A stretch of 44,735 nucleotides of DNA from JOPF133 sp052144935 (lineage in GTDB: Bacteria; Acidobacteriota; Terriglobia; Bryobacterales; Bryobacteraceae): contig JBKQPR010000271.1 of NCBI GenBank assembly GCA_052144935.1, forward strand, positions 1-44,735. Direction: 5' to 3'. Each line of letters opens with the position of its first letter. Position 1 is the first letter of the stretch. The notes beneath the pieces are model-generated. The model did not search any database and was not told the DNA's origin. It saw only the letters and a program-made list of their open reading frames with translations. Shown here piece after piece: positions 8,140-20,371 of the stretch. The translations under genes and the position numbers were made by a program.

Positions 8140-9612
8140 TCAGAATCCCGCACTACCGGCCGCCATGGCTGTTTTGGCGGGTGAACCGGCAGGCGTGGAA
8201 AAACGGGCGGACTGATCTTCCACACCCAGTTTTTTCATCTTGTAGAGCAGGGCCTTATAATCGATCTCCAGGAGAACCGCCGCTTGTTTGCGATTCCAAC
8301 GGGTGGATTGGAGAGCTGCCAGGATGGCGTCGGTTTCGGCCCGGTGTTTGGCCTTAGTCACCTGCTCGAGTATGGGGGCTGCCTCAGTTTCTTGTGGAAC
8401 GCCGGGGATCTCCGTAACGGCCGCCGGCCGTAACATCTTTCGATTTGCAGTGGCCATCAGTTCGCGCGCAACCAGATTGGCATCCCGAAGCACCAGCAGC
8501 CTGCGGATCATGTTTTCGAGTTCCCGGACATTGCCGGGCCAATGATACGCCGTCATGGCCTCCCTGAGCTTGCCGGTAATGGGCACAAGGGGCGTGTTTG
8601 GGGGTGTATGCTTTTTGAGGATGAATTCTGCCAGCGGAACGATATCCTCCGGCCGCTCGCGCAACGGCGGAAGATGTACATTGATGACATTCAAGCGGTA
8701 GTACAGGTCTTCGCGGAAGGTACGTTCCACGATGGCCGTCTCCAAATCGCGGTGGGTCGCAGCCATCACGCGGACGTCGACCTTGATGGTCGTTTTGCCG
8801 CCGATTCGTTGAAATTCCTGATCTTGCAATACCTGGAGTAACTTTGCCTGAAGCCGCACATCCATATCGCCGATTTCATCGAGCAGAATGGTGCCCCCGT
8901 CGGCCACTTCAAACATGCCCGCCTTCTTTTGAAAAGCACCGGTGAAAGCGCCGCGCTCATAACCGAACAACTCGCTTTCGACCAATTCGGAAGGAAGCGC
9001 GGCGCAGTTGAGTTTGACGAATTGCTTCTTGGCACGAGGGGATTGGGCATGCAGCTCGCGGGCCAGCACTTCCTTGCCGCTGCCGGTTTCGCCCTGGATC
9101 AGTACCGGCGCTTCCGACCAGCCGATTTGGCCGATCAGCAACTGGATTTCCTGCATGCGCGGATTTCTGCCGACGAAGGTTCCGGTGTTAGGCCCCGTTC
9201 TTCGAACCGGGACAACATCCTCCCCGGCTTTTATTTCCAGGGCGCGGGTAATCGTATTGCGCAGATCGTCCAGAGTGACGGGCTTGCAGAGGAAATCCGT
9301 GGCGCCGTTCTTCATCGCAGTGACTACGTCCAGCGGGGAAGAGGCGGCCGACACAATGATCACAGGAAGGTTCGGGGCCATTTGGCGGATTTCCCCCAGA
9401 ATCTCCGTTCCGCTGCGGTTCGGCATCATGAGATCGAGCAGAATCGCGGAAATCTCCGATCCGGAAGATTGCAAGCAGGCCAATACTTCGTCGCCGTCCT
9501 GGGCCAATTCTACTGCATAACCGAGACATTTCAGAGCCATGTCGAGGTAGCCGCGGACTTCCATTTCATCTTCGCCAACCAGAATCGTGCGGCCATTTTT
9601 GGGAATCTGCAT
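8140..9612 (-). CDS. Sigma-54-dependent response regulator (NtrC family)
   Basis: A 490-residue transcription activator. The start at 9612 (MQIPKNGRTILVGEDE) is chosen because the receiver domain begins there. The receiver occupies residues 8-125, with phospho-acceptor D60 in AILLDLMMP and K110 in FLCKP. The AAA+ domain carries Walker A GETGSGKE (174-181), the sigma-54 contact loop GAFTGA (221-226) and Walker B GGTILLDEIGDM (239-250). A Fis-type helix-turn-helix ends the protein (TRWNRKQAAVLLEIDYKALL). All elements needed for activity are present. It lies 19 bases after the histidine kinase gene, so the two very likely form one phosphorelay. Target promoters are not evident here. Confidence 0.93.
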   Translation of the reverse strand: MQIPKNGRTILVGEDEMEVRGYLDMALKCLGYAVELAQDGDEVLACLQSSGSEISAILLDLMMPNRSGTEILGEIRQMAPNLPVIIVSAASSPLDVVTAMKNGATDFLCKPVTLDDLRNTITRALEIKAGEDVVPVRRTGPNTGTFVGRNPRMQEIQLLIGQIGWSEAPVLIQGETGSGKEVLARELHAQSPRAKKQFVKLNCAALPSELVESELFGYERGAFTGAFQKKAGMFEVADGGTILLDEIGDMDVRLQAKLLQVLQDQEFQRIGGKTTIKVDVRVMAATHRDLETAIVERTFREDLYYRLNVINVHLPPLRERPEDIVPLAEFILKKHTPPNTPLVPITGKLREAMTAYHWPGNVRELENMIRRLLVLRDANLVARELMATANRKMLRPAAVTEIPGVPQETEAAPILEQVTKAKHRAETDAILAALQSTRWNRKQAAVLLEIDYKALLYKMKKLGVEDQSARFSTPAGSPAKTAMAAGSAGF

Positions 9613-9631
9613 CGAGGTAATTTTTCTCCGA

Positions 9632-10858
9632 TCAATTATGACTAGGGTTGTTTTCAACAATGTGACGTTTGGGCAGGACCAAAGAAAATCGCGGACCGAA
9701 GGCCGTGTTCTCCGCCCAGACACGTCCCTCGTGCTGGGCCATGATCATGCGAGTAATGGCGAGACCCAATCCACCACCCGAACGGTCGCAGCTTCCGTCA
9801 TAAGAGGTATACTCTTCAAAAATCCGATGCAGGTGCTCGGAAGGGATGGGCGCTCCTGAATCTTGGATGTCGATCCGATAGCAATTGGGATCGTTCGAAT
9901 CCACGTGCCGGCGTTGCTCCGGCGGCGGTGTCGCCGGTCCGGAGGAACGCCGTTCCCAAAAATCGGCGTATCCGAAGACTTCGATCATGCCAGCTTTGGG
10001 GGTGAACTTGCACGCGTTGTCGAGGATATTGATCAGGACCTGCTCGATCTGGCCGGCTTCGAAGTACAGCGGAAAATCGCAAGGAGCCAGATCCGTGGTG
10101 ATCGCGATCCGCTTTTCATCGGCAAATGGCATGATTTCATGCAAGGCCTGCTCGAGGCACTCCCGAATATCGTTTTGCAGCAGATGAGGGCATCGCTTCA
10201 CATGCCGCCCCACGCTCAGCTCGAACATGGCGGCGGCCATCCTCGATAGACGGCGAGCGCTATGCTGCATGCGCCGCAGAACCTCCTTTTGAGTCTCATT
10301 CAAACTACCGAGGTGCTCTCCCATGAGCAGGCCGCAGTAGCCGTTGACGGCGGTCAGCGGAGCGCGAAAATCGTGTACCGCGCGGGCTAGAAACGCGGTC
10401 CGATCATGGTCGTAATCCTGGAGGCGCAGGCTGGTCCGGATGAGGCATTGGAGAAGTTCGTCACGCTCTTCCCGCAGCGAAGTGGCATCCGAAACGCGCT
10501 CCCGGTGCGCCAAGACCGCCAAACCCACGGAGGCCTTGAGTGTGTTGCGGGTGACCGGTTTCAGGAGAATGTTGGCTTCGTTGGGAGCTATGTCCGCCCG
10601 AAACTCGGCGAGGTTTTTCCGGTTGACCAAAAACAGGTGCCTGGACGCGTAGAAACCGGTTTTCACCGGAAGAGACATGCCCGGTTCGTAATCCCACAGC
10701 CGGAGATCTGCCGGCGCCTGGGCCTCTTCGAGTCTCGCAACGGTCAACGAGCACTGCTCCCCGATTTCGGCCAGAACTTCGCGCAGGAGTTTCTTCAACT
10801 CCCGATCCGAAGAAACCAGACTAATCTCGATGGCCGCGACCTCAACCGCGGCGGTCAT
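9632..10858 (-). CDS. Sensor histidine kinase with N-terminal receiver-like domain
   Basis: A 408-residue cytoplasmic kinase, partner of the NtrC-type regulator downstream. The start at 10858 (MTAAVEVAAIEISLV) follows a GGGGGAT sequence; an in-frame ATG 102 bases upstream is possible. Residues 10-118 look like a diverged receiver, with D56 in RLWDYEP and K100 in ILLKP. HisKA has the phosphorylated His in ARAVHDFRAPLTAV (H162). The HATPase domain shows NILDNACKFTP, DSGAPIP and GGGLGLAITRMI. No membrane segment or PAS domain is visible, so input probably reaches the N-terminal domain from inside the cell. Confidence 0.88.
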   Translation of the reverse strand: MTAAVEVAAIEISLVSSDRELKKLLREVLAEIGEQCSLTVARLEEAQAPADLRLWDYEPGMSLPVKTGFYASRHLFLVNRKNLAEFRADIAPNEANILLKPVTRNTLKASVGLAVLAHRERVSDATSLREERDELLQCLIRTSLRLQDYDHDRTAFLARAVHDFRAPLTAVNGYCGLLMGEHLGSLNETQKEVLRRMQHSARRLSRMAAAMFELSVGRHVKRCPHLLQNDIRECLEQALHEIMPFADEKRIAITTDLAPCDFPLYFEAGQIEQVLINILDNACKFTPKAGMIEVFGYADFWERRSSGPATPPPEQRRHVDSNDPNCYRIDIQDSGAPIPSEHLHRIFEEYTSYDGSCDRSGGGLGLAITRMIMAQHEGRVWAENTAFGPRFSLVLPKRHIVENNPSHN

Positions 10859-11539
10859 GAGAGATCCCCCGAAAATCGGCGATTCGGGTCGAGCCTTGCA
10901 GCCGCCAACCGGGTGCGGCCGCTCCCCCGCCGCCGATGGCATCGAATCGGGACGGGCCATTGCGTCGTGCTTTGTGCCCGGCGTCCGGAAACGGGGTATC
11001 CTCCGTGCCCTTTAGGAGCGCACAACCCCCAGGCTATTCTTTCGGCAGATTGTCCCAATTTTTGGCATTCCCATGGGCGGCCTTCGCACTGGGAGGTTTT
11101 TACTCCCGTTCCCCACGGGGGGTTGCTGCAGCATCCGGGTAATCCCCCCTCAAACCAGCGGTCCCGCAGTAACGACAGAAGTCGTTCCCGATCATTGGAC
11201 TCAGTCAGCATGCTGTGCCTCCGTGTCGGTTTGGAGCAGCAAGATCCACGAGCAACCCCTTGTTGCAAAAAGCCCCACTCGCTTTTCCCGTCCTTTCGAT
11301 GCGCATCGTCTGACTCTACTTAGGTCGCTCCTAAGCTTATCTAACATAACGTATCTACGGCCTCAGTCAAGTACCGAAATTTGTAAAAAGTACCACTTTT
11401 CTTCACAGGGCGAAGTGCATCTGCCCACTATTCCGGGATGTGGAGAAACTGTTGGATTTCGTGCCGAATCATTGCAATTCCTCGAATTTCAGGTGTTACG
11501 CGATGGCAGTGGATGTGCTCAAGAAACCGGCAGTACTCT
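10859..11539. other. Intergenic stretch without a recognisable gene
   Basis: No convincing gene is seen. A minus-strand frame near 11150-11215 reads MLTESNDRERLLSLLRDRW and may be a coding remnant, but it soon becomes low quality. CTTAGG and CCTAAG at 11319-11335 form a small 6-bp inverted repeat with a 5-base spacer. Bases 11340-11410 are AT-rich compared with the surroundings and are the likeliest place for the promoter of the downstream PilZ gene. Confidence 0.4.
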
Positions 11540-11941
11540 ATGGTCCAGGCGAATCCTCTGGAAGTGCTCACGCCAGCCGTCGGACACGGCCACAACCTTG
11601 GTATTGCCAAGTCCCCTCCGGTAGAGCGGCGGAGACGGGTGCGATCTCGCGTCCATTGGCCGGTCCTCCTATTCCGCGACCACCAAGGCGAGGATACCGT
11701 GGAGACGATCACGCAGGATTTGAGCAGTAGAGGGTTTTACTGCCTCTCCAAGAAGCAATTTGCGGTGGGAGATTTGTTGCGATGCACGCTACGGATTCCA
11801 ACGAACGATCCCGGCGGCAGAGAGAGCCATCTGGAATGCCGCGTTCTGGTGGTGCGGGTTGAGGAAAATGCGGCGGACGGCCAGTACGGGATAGCGTGCC
11901 GGACGGAGGATTACCGCTTTGCCGGCGCCCGTGGCGGGTAG
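11540..11941 (+). CDS. Single-domain PilZ protein
   Basis: A protein of about 133 residues. The PilZ signature is present: arginine-rich VERRRRVRSRVHWPVLL corresponds to the RxxxR part that holds cyclic-di-GMP, and TQDLSSRGFYCLS corresponds to the D/NxSxxG part. The remainder is the usual six-stranded barrel (GDLLRCTLRIP, ECRVLVVRVEE, YGIACRTEDYRF). The ATG at 11540 is chosen because residues upstream of it look non-coding; an in-frame ATG at 11438 is possible, and neither has a good ribosome site. PilZ-only proteins usually relay c-di-GMP level to a partner such as a motility or secretion system. None is adjacent. Confidence 0.78.
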   Translation: MVQANPLEVLTPAVGHGHNLGIAKSPPVERRRRVRSRVHWPVLLFRDHQGEDTVETITQDLSSRGFYCLSKKQFAVGDLLRCTLRIPTNDPGGRESHLECRVLVVRVEENAADGQYGIACRTEDYRFAGARGG

Positions 11942-12101
11942 GATTTTTTCCTGGCGCGGCGAATCGCGATCAATGCCCGGAAAAATCGGGCCGATTCTTG
12001 GCAAGCTGGATATCACCCGGACTCAGGCACTCGCCCAGAGAAACCGGCTGGGGCCGCCCGACAAAGGCGCTGGCCAACCAAATTGTACAAGTTGGTTTCT
12101 C

Positions 12102-12630
12102 CTAAAAGTGAGCAGTGGTTTGGCCAATGCGGTTAACTAATGTTACCGAAACCGGGATCACGGCGCTGGCACTGCCTTGGATGGTAAATGGCTGGCTGAA
12201 GATAAACTGCGTGCCAAACTGAGCGCTCTCGATGTTCTGAAACCAACTGCCGAAAAGACTGCTCACATCCACCGTAATGAAGTGGCCGCGGTCTGGAGGG
12301 TTTGGCCCGCCGCCGCGGAGAAGGTGAACACGGCTTGCGTGACCTCCCTGGACGTGGCATAGCCCGTGACGACGATGCTCAGCGTATTGCCGGTAACCGT
12401 AAACTGCAGATTCGCGATGACCGGCGCCGCCGCTGCAATCTGGGTGGAAACGGATGGGGCCGGGCTGGGGGTGATATCGACTCCACCTGCCTGCAAACCG
12501 AACCGAAATGGTCAGGGTGCCGGACACGGTGCTGGTTTGAAGCGCCAGGGGACTGCATCCGATGGCAGCGGTGGTGCCTGCTGGAACCGTAAAACTGGCG
12601 GTATTGCCGCCCGAGGCCGGCGGTTCGCTG
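12102..12630 (-). pseudogene. Fragment of a Solibacter-type surface protein (Ig-like repeat region)
   Basis: Read on the minus strand, three frames join into one collinear domain. SGGNTASFTVPAGTTAAIG to VSGTLTISVRF is followed, after a one-base insertion near 12490, by QAGGVDITPSPAPS to ITGYATSREVTQ-like residues and TFSAAAGQTLQTAA. After a second shift near 12285 comes FITVDVSSLFGSWFQ to FGTQFIFSQPFTIQG. This string is familiar from large secreted repeat proteins of Solibacter relatives. The piece lacks a start and is frameshifted twice, so it is a remnant. It meets the opposed plus-strand fragment head to head near 12610-12635. Confidence 0.7.
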
Positions 12631-13068
12631 CTGATTCAGGCGGCGGCGCCCGGGATCTTTACCTCCAACGCGCAAGGCTCGGGGCAGGCAGCGGTGGCGA
12701 ATCAGGATGGCACGATCAACGGTCCATCGAATCCTGCGCCGGTTGGTTCGACGATTTCGATTTTCGGAACCGGGCAGCGGCAAGTGAGTCTCGCAGTGCC
12801 GGACGGGACGGCGGCGTCCGGCACTTTATCCTACACCGTGGCCGTCCCCACCACCAACGGCACAACTTGCTTCAGCGCGAATTCGATGTGCGTGGCGATC
12901 GGCAGCACCTTCGGCACGGTGACATCCACAGGGCTGCCGCCGGGATTCATCGGCCTGTGGCAAATCAACGCGACTCTCCCGCAAGGCGTGGCCACGGGAA
13001 GCGCGGTGCCGGTGAGGGTACTGATTGACGGTTCGCCGAGCAATCTCGTGACGGTGGCGATACGATGA
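12625..13068 (+). pseudogene. Orphan TIGR03437 (Solibacter C-terminal) domain
   Basis: About 148 residues matching the uncharacterised C-terminal domain TIGR03437: AAPGIFTSNAQGSGQAAV, NQDGTINGPSNPAPVGSTIS, IFGTGQ, then LPPGFIGLWQINATLP and the ending SPSNLVTVAIR. In its normal setting this domain closes a long secreted protein. Here an ATG at 12562 opens the frame, but residues 1-20 are antisense to the neighbouring minus-strand fragment, so the native N-terminus is lost. It could still be translated as a short protein, but there is no signal peptide. The stop overlaps the next small frame as ATGA. Confidence 0.75.
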
Positions 13069-13229
13069 CGTGGATTAAGGCAAACATGCGACAGCCGGCT
13101 TTGATTTTTCTGTGGTTGGCCGCTGCCGGACCGAAGGCACTGGATGCCCAAACCGCCGAGGGGGAGCGGATTCATCCCCCTCAGCGCTACGACGCCAAGT
13201 GTACACCTATACTCGCCGGTCGAGTTTAG
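13065..13229 (+). CDS. Short frame with signal-peptide-like start, possibly truncated
   Basis: Fifty-four residues starting at an ATG that overlaps the previous stop (ATGA), as in translationally coupled genes. The N-terminus (MRQPALIFLWLAAAGPKALDA from the second Met) looks like a signal peptide with AQT at a possible cleavage site. The frame then ends after 25 more residues. It may be the first codons of a secreted protein whose remainder has been lost. I do not recognise the mature part. Confidence 0.35.
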   Translation: MTWIKANMRQPALIFLWLAAAGPKALDAQTAEGERIHPPQRYDAKCTPILAGRV

Positions 13230-13335
13230 CAGAGCGATCGGAGAGATCGAGCACCGAGGATCCCGGTAAGGACCGTGATCTTCGAGCGGCTCCTAACTAA
13301 GGCTGAACGGGTGGCACCGGCTAGGATCCTGGACG

Positions 13336-13523
13336 TCAGCTCCTGCGGACGCCCAACTTCCGAAGAATGGTCATCATCGGGCACCAGTTCGTAAAGGCCG
13401 ATTGAAACAGGTTGAGTCCGACGAACGCGGTGAACAGATACCAGTACGGGCTCACCCAATAGCCGAGCGCAAGCGTCAACAGCACAAACGCGCCCGCAAT
13501 CATGCGCAGGTAACGGTCAATCG

Positions 13524-13527
<4 letters not shown>
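13336..13527 (-). CDS. DUF2892-family small inner-membrane protein
   Basis: A 63-residue protein with the family's two closely spaced membrane helices (YLRMIAGAFVLLTLALGYWV and LFTAFVGLNLFQSAF), then the conserved Cys-Pro segment TNWCPMMTILRKLGV. Related domains occur in YgaP, attached to rhodanese, and as free small proteins. Its ATG overlaps the RND stop by four bases, so it is translated with the efflux operon. Its role there is not known; a link to sulfur or thiol stress would fit the cysteine and the nearby OsmC protein, but that is inference. Confidence 0.85.
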
Positions 13528-16693
<3,166 letters not shown>

Positions 16694-16697
<4 letters not shown>

Positions 16698-17842
16698 CGG
16701 CGGACCTCCACCCTGGCTCCATCCGCGAGACCCTGTGGAACCGGGAAGATCACCGTTTCACCGGCGCTGAGTCCCGAGAGCACCTCAATCCGGTCCTTGA
16801 CCTTCTGCCCGGTGGTAATCAGCCGCGTACGGGCGGTGCCTTGGTCCACTACCAGGACCGATTGCAACTGGCCGCGTTCGGTGACGGCCCCCGCGGGAAT
16901 CGCCAGCAACGAGCGGCTCGCCAGTTGGAACGTCGCGCGCCCGAAAACGCCCGAGCGAAGGGCCGTGAGCGCGGGTAGATCGATCTTGACGGTGTAAGCC
17001 CGCGAGGCGGCATCCACGGCGGGAACGATCTCGGAAACCCGCGCATCGACCATTCGATCGACACCGTCTAACGTGACTGACACCGGCTGGCCGACCCGAA
17101 TCGCCGCCAAATGGTCCTCTTCCACCGACGCTTCGAGGCGGTAAGCGCCTTCGCGTTCGATGGTCACCAGAGGGACGCCCGGCAAAGCCAGACTGCCTGG
17201 TTCAATCGATTTGGAGACGACCATGCCCGCGAAGGGCGCCAGAACGTCGGCGTAGCTGCGGGTCACCTCGGTGGAACGCACCTCCTGATCTACTTGCTCG
17301 ACCTTCGCGTTCCACTGGACGCGCCGCGCCTGTGCCATGTCGCAGGCCGCCTGGGCGGCTTTGAGCTTGGCCGAAGCCTCGTCAAATTCCTGGTTCGAGA
17401 TGGACTTCTTTTGAAAGAGATCCTGCATGCGCCCAAACGTCACCTGCGCCAGGTCGAGATTGGCCTTCGCGGCCGCGACCGCGCTGTCGGCCTCGGGCAC
17501 GGCAGCCCGCACTTCCTCGCGGGCGGCTTCGGCGCGGCGCGAACTCACGTCCAGATCGCGTGTATCGAGCGTCACCAGCAGTTGGCCCTCGCGGACGCGA
17601 TCGCCAGCCTGCACTCTCACCTCGCGCACGTAACCCATCAACTTCGCGGCGATCACGGCCGAGACGCCAGCCCGCACCGTTCCCGTGGCCTCATAGATCG
17701 AAGGCCATGTCTCCGTAGTTGCCCTCACCGTGGAAACAGTGACCGGGGGTAGAGAAGCTGCGGCCGCCTTCTCCTTCGGCGCTTGGCCGCAGCCGGCCAG
17801 CCAGATCGCGGCCGGAATCAGGAACAGGTAACTTCTCGTCAT
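16694..17842 (-). CDS. RND efflux periplasmic adaptor (membrane fusion) lipoprotein
   Basis: A 382-residue HlyD/AcrA-type adaptor that links the permease to the outer-membrane channel. The N-terminus FLIPAAIWLAGC is a lipoprotein signal with lipobox Cys18. The lipoyl half-motifs lie around GYVREVRVQAGDRVREGQLL and VLAPFAGMVVSKSIEPG, separated by a coiled-coil hairpin rich in Ala, Glu and Gln (residues ~95-190). Beta-barrel and membrane-proximal domains follow. ATG overlaps the TolC stop by four bases and its own stop overlaps the permease start, enforcing coordinated translation. Confidence 0.93.
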
Positions 17843-19188
17843 CGCGAACCCTCATTTAAGATTTCTGAATCCACCGTCAGCGTCCCGGCGGCCAGTTCCA
17901 GCATCGCGGCGGCAATGCGCTGGTCGTGTATGGCGGAGAGGCGCCGGGTGCGCGCTTCAAGCACGGCCGTCTCGGTGCGAAGCAAGTCTGTGACGTTGCT
18001 CATTCCGGCCTCGTACCGGTTCTGCGTGATGCGAAGGCTCTCTTCGGCCGCGGCGACGGATGCTTGCGCTACCTCGATGCGCTGATCGGCGGCGCGCAGG
18101 CCGGCGTATGCTCGCCGGACCTGCAGCCGGATGGCGGAGCCGGAACGCTCCTGCTCGGCCTCGCTCCGGCTCAGCGCGAACCTTGTTTCCTCGATGCGCG
18201 CCTTGTCGCTGAAGCCGTTGAACAGATTCCAACGCACGCCGATCGAGACCAGCCAATTGGCGCCGCCGCTGTCGTAGAAGCGCTGCCGGTCCGCTTCGAA
18301 GGCGGCATGAACGCCTACCTGCGGCAGAAGGGTGCTGCGCGCCGTGGCCGCCCGGCTTTCGGCCAGACTGGTGGCGAGCTTCACCTGGCGAGCCTCCGGC
18401 CTTTCTCGGAGGGCGTTCTCTTCGTAGTCTGCCGGCAGTCCCACCAGCAGCTTCAAAGGAGTCAGTGCCGTGCTCAAGGTGTGCGCCGTGTCAAGCGGCA
18501 CGCCCAGCGCATCGTTCAGCGCGGCGCGCGCCACATCGAGATCCGCTCCGCTCCGGATCTGCTGCTCGCGGACACCGGCCAGGTGGACGCGGATCGAGAG
18601 CACATCGGCATCCGTGGACATTCCCGCGGACCGGACGGCTTCGGCGCGCTCCAGGTCGGCCTCCGCCGAGCGCATGGCCTGGTTGGTCGCATTGAGTTGC
18701 TCCGCGCCCAACAGGGCGTCGTAGTAGGCCCTGATCACGCCGGCGATCACGTCCATCTCGGTGCGCCGGCCCTCCTCTTTGGTGAGGTCCTTCGACAACT
18801 CTGCCGAGCGCACGGCGTGCCTCGTCCGGCCGGCGTCGTAGAGCGTTTGATCCGCGGTAAGTTGCGATTGGAAGTTGTTGAGGAAATCGGGCCGGTTCAG
18901 CGGTCCAACCTGGAAGTTCTGCTCCCCGAATTGGTGCTCGGCGAGGAGGGAAGAGAACACAAAGACCGGATTATCGCTACGGGTCCAGGACTCGGAGTAA
19001 TTGACCTTTGGCAGGTTGCCGCCCCGTGCCTCCGCTACGCGGCTCTCCGCGGCCTTCGAGGCCGCCGCAGAGGCTGCCATTGACTTGTTCGCGTCCAGCG
19101 CCAGACGAACCGCGTCTTTCAGCGACATTGGGTCTTGCGCCGGGCCCGGCAGCGACCACCAAATCATTAGGAGCAGTGTTCTTTTCAT
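17839..19188 (-). CDS. TolC-family outer-membrane efflux channel
   Basis: First gene of the efflux operon, 449 residues from ATG 19188. I prefer this start because it opens a signal sequence (MKRTLLLMIWWSLPGPAQ). Two OEP repeats are visible: LKDAVRLALDANKSMAASAAASKAAESRVAEARGG-type helices in the first half and SLAESRAATARSTLLPQVGV to RRAYAGLRAADQRIEVAQAS in the second. The closing TDLLRTETAVLEARTRR is typical. Placing tolC first in an RND operon is common outside gamma-Proteobacteria. A 20-bp palindrome sits 36 bases upstream, toward the divergent OsmC gene. Confidence 0.92.
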   Translation of the reverse strand: MKRTLLLMIWWSLPGPAQDPMSLKDAVRLALDANKSMAASAAASKAAESRVAEARGGNLPKVNYSESWTRSDNPVFVFSSLLAEHQFGEQNFQVGPLNRPDFLNNFQSQLTADQTLYDAGRTRHAVRSAELSKDLTKEEGRRTEMDVIAGVIRAYYDALLGAEQLNATNQAMRSAEADLERAEAVRSAGMSTDADVLSIRVHLAGVREQQIRSGADLDVARAALNDALGVPLDTAHTLSTALTPLKLLVGLPADYEENALRERPEARQVKLATSLAESRAATARSTLLPQVGVHAAFEADRQRFYDSGGANWLVSIGVRWNLFNGFSDKARIEETRFALSRSEAEQERSGSAIRLQVRRAYAGLRAADQRIEVAQASVAAAEESLRITQNRYEAGMSNVTDLLRTETAVLEARTRRLSAIHDQRIAAAMLELAAGTLTVDSEILNEGSR

Positions 19189-19223
19189 CGCTTCTGGTGC
19201 TGAAGATGCAGTTGGCGGGCCGG

Positions 19224-19243
19224 GGTGACACCGCATTGTCACC
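19224..19243. promoter_or_regulatory. Palindrome in the divergent efflux/OsmC promoter region
   Basis: GGTGACA and TGTCACC are perfect 7-base arms separated by CCGCAT, placed centrally in the 97-bp gap between the efflux operon and the OsmC-like gene. The size and position fit an operator for a dimeric MarR- or TetR-type regulator acting on both promoters. No such regulator is encoded in the window, so the binder is unknown. Confidence 0.5.
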
Positions 19244-19285
19244 TTTCCACCGCGTCTGCATCTTGGAAAGCAGGAAGAACAGATC

Positions 19286-19693
19286 ATGGAAGTATTGGCG
19301 CAATATCTGGAAGAGTCGAAGTTCGAAGTCGCCGCCCGAGGTCATCGGGTGATTTGCGATCAGCCGCTGGACAACGGTGGCTCCGATGCAGGCATGTCAC
19401 CGCCGGAGTTCCTGTTGGTGTCGCTGGCCTCCTGCGCGGCCTATTATGCGGCTCAATACTTGAAGGCGCGCAAACTCCCGGCCCAGGACCTAAAGGTGCG
19501 TGTCAGCGCGGCAAAAGACGCCCGGCCCGCTCGCCTGGCTTCGTTCCGGATCGAGGTGACGGTTCCCGCCCTGGACGATCGTCACCAGGCCGGCATCCTG
19601 CGCGCCGTGAAATCCTGTTTGATTCACAACACGCTCCTGGGAGGACCAAGTATTGAGGTGTCGATCAATGCCGGGGTGCTCGCACGCGCCTAG
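19286..19693 (+). CDS. OsmC/Ohr-family protein
   Basis: A 135-residue member of the OsmC superfamily, thiol-dependent peroxidase-like proteins that reduce organic hydroperoxides or act in stress. The two reactive cysteines are C50 in LLVSLASCAAYYA and C111 in AVKSCLIHNTL, and the conserved Glu before them is in MSPPEFLL. AGGAAG lies about ten bases before the ATG. The gene starts 97 bp from the divergent tolC gene and shares a palindrome with it, suggesting that peroxide or electrophile stress controls both. YhfA-like members are a close alternative to true Ohr. Confidence 0.87.
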   Translation: MEVLAQYLEESKFEVAARGHRVICDQPLDNGGSDAGMSPPEFLLVSLASCAAYYAAQYLKARKLPAQDLKVRVSAAKDARPARLASFRIEVTVPALDDRHQAGILRAVKSCLIHNTLLGGPSIEVSINAGVLARA

Positions 19694-19734
19694 GGCAAGG
19701 CTGGGCCCGCTACAATTAGAAGCGGTGCCTGGCC

Positions 19735-20361
19735 TTGGAACGGGAACTCGAAGTTGAACTGGCGCGGAAATTAATTGCCGGAGAACCAGAGGCGTTTGAC
19801 CGCTTTGTGGAACACTTTCGCGCCAAGATTTTTCATTATAGCTGGCTGATGTGCGGCCAGCGCGAAGACGCCGAGGAAGTGGCGCAGGAGACTTTGCTCA
19901 ACGTGTTTGAGAATTTCGATCGTCTCCATGAACCCGCACGTGTCCGTCCGTGGGTTTTTCGAATCGCCAAGAACGCCTGCCTGATGAAGCGGCGGAAGAG
20001 CGTTTTCGCTCCATCGCGGGAGATCTCGCTCGACGACTTACTGCCGGCGATGGACCATGAGGGCGGCTACGGGAAGCTCCAGATCGCCGATTGGTCCGGA
20101 CTGCCCGATCGTCAGATGCTGCAATCGGAAATGAAGCACGTGCTCGATCGGGCCATCGGCGAGCTGCCCGAAAGCTACAGGTCCGTAATGTTGTTGCGGG
20201 ATGTGGAGCAGTTGTCCACGCTGGAGACTGCCCAAATCCTCGATTTGACGGAAGACGTCGTCAAGACGCGCTTGCACCGCGCCCGCTTGGCAGTCCGCCA
20301 AGAGTTGGATGAATACCTGCGGACCGATGCGCGCACACCGGTCCCCGGCAGCCGCAAATGA
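19735..20361 (+). CDS. ECF-type RNA polymerase sigma factor
   Basis: A sigma-70 family protein of 208 residues. Region 2 reads FDRFVEHFRAKIFHYSWLMCG, then EDAEEVAQETLLNVFENFDRL with the -10-melting residues, then VRPWVFRIAKNACLMKRRK. Region 4 has LPESYRSVMLLRDVEQLSTLETAQILDLTEDVVKTRLHRAR, a clear helix-turn-helix. No ATG precedes the conserved part; TTG at 19735 is the most likely start. Eleven bases after its stop begins a zinc-finger protein, the usual anti-sigma position. Target promoters were not identified. Confidence 0.9.
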   Translation: MERELEVELARKLIAGEPEAFDRFVEHFRAKIFHYSWLMCGQREDAEEVAQETLLNVFENFDRLHEPARVRPWVFRIAKNACLMKRRKSVFAPSREISLDDLLPAMDHEGGYGKLQIADWSGLPDRQMLQSEMKHVLDRAIGELPESYRSVMLLRDVEQLSTLETAQILDLTEDVVKTRLHRARLAVRQELDEYLRTDARTPVPGSRK

Positions 20362-20371
20362 GGAGAATGAG

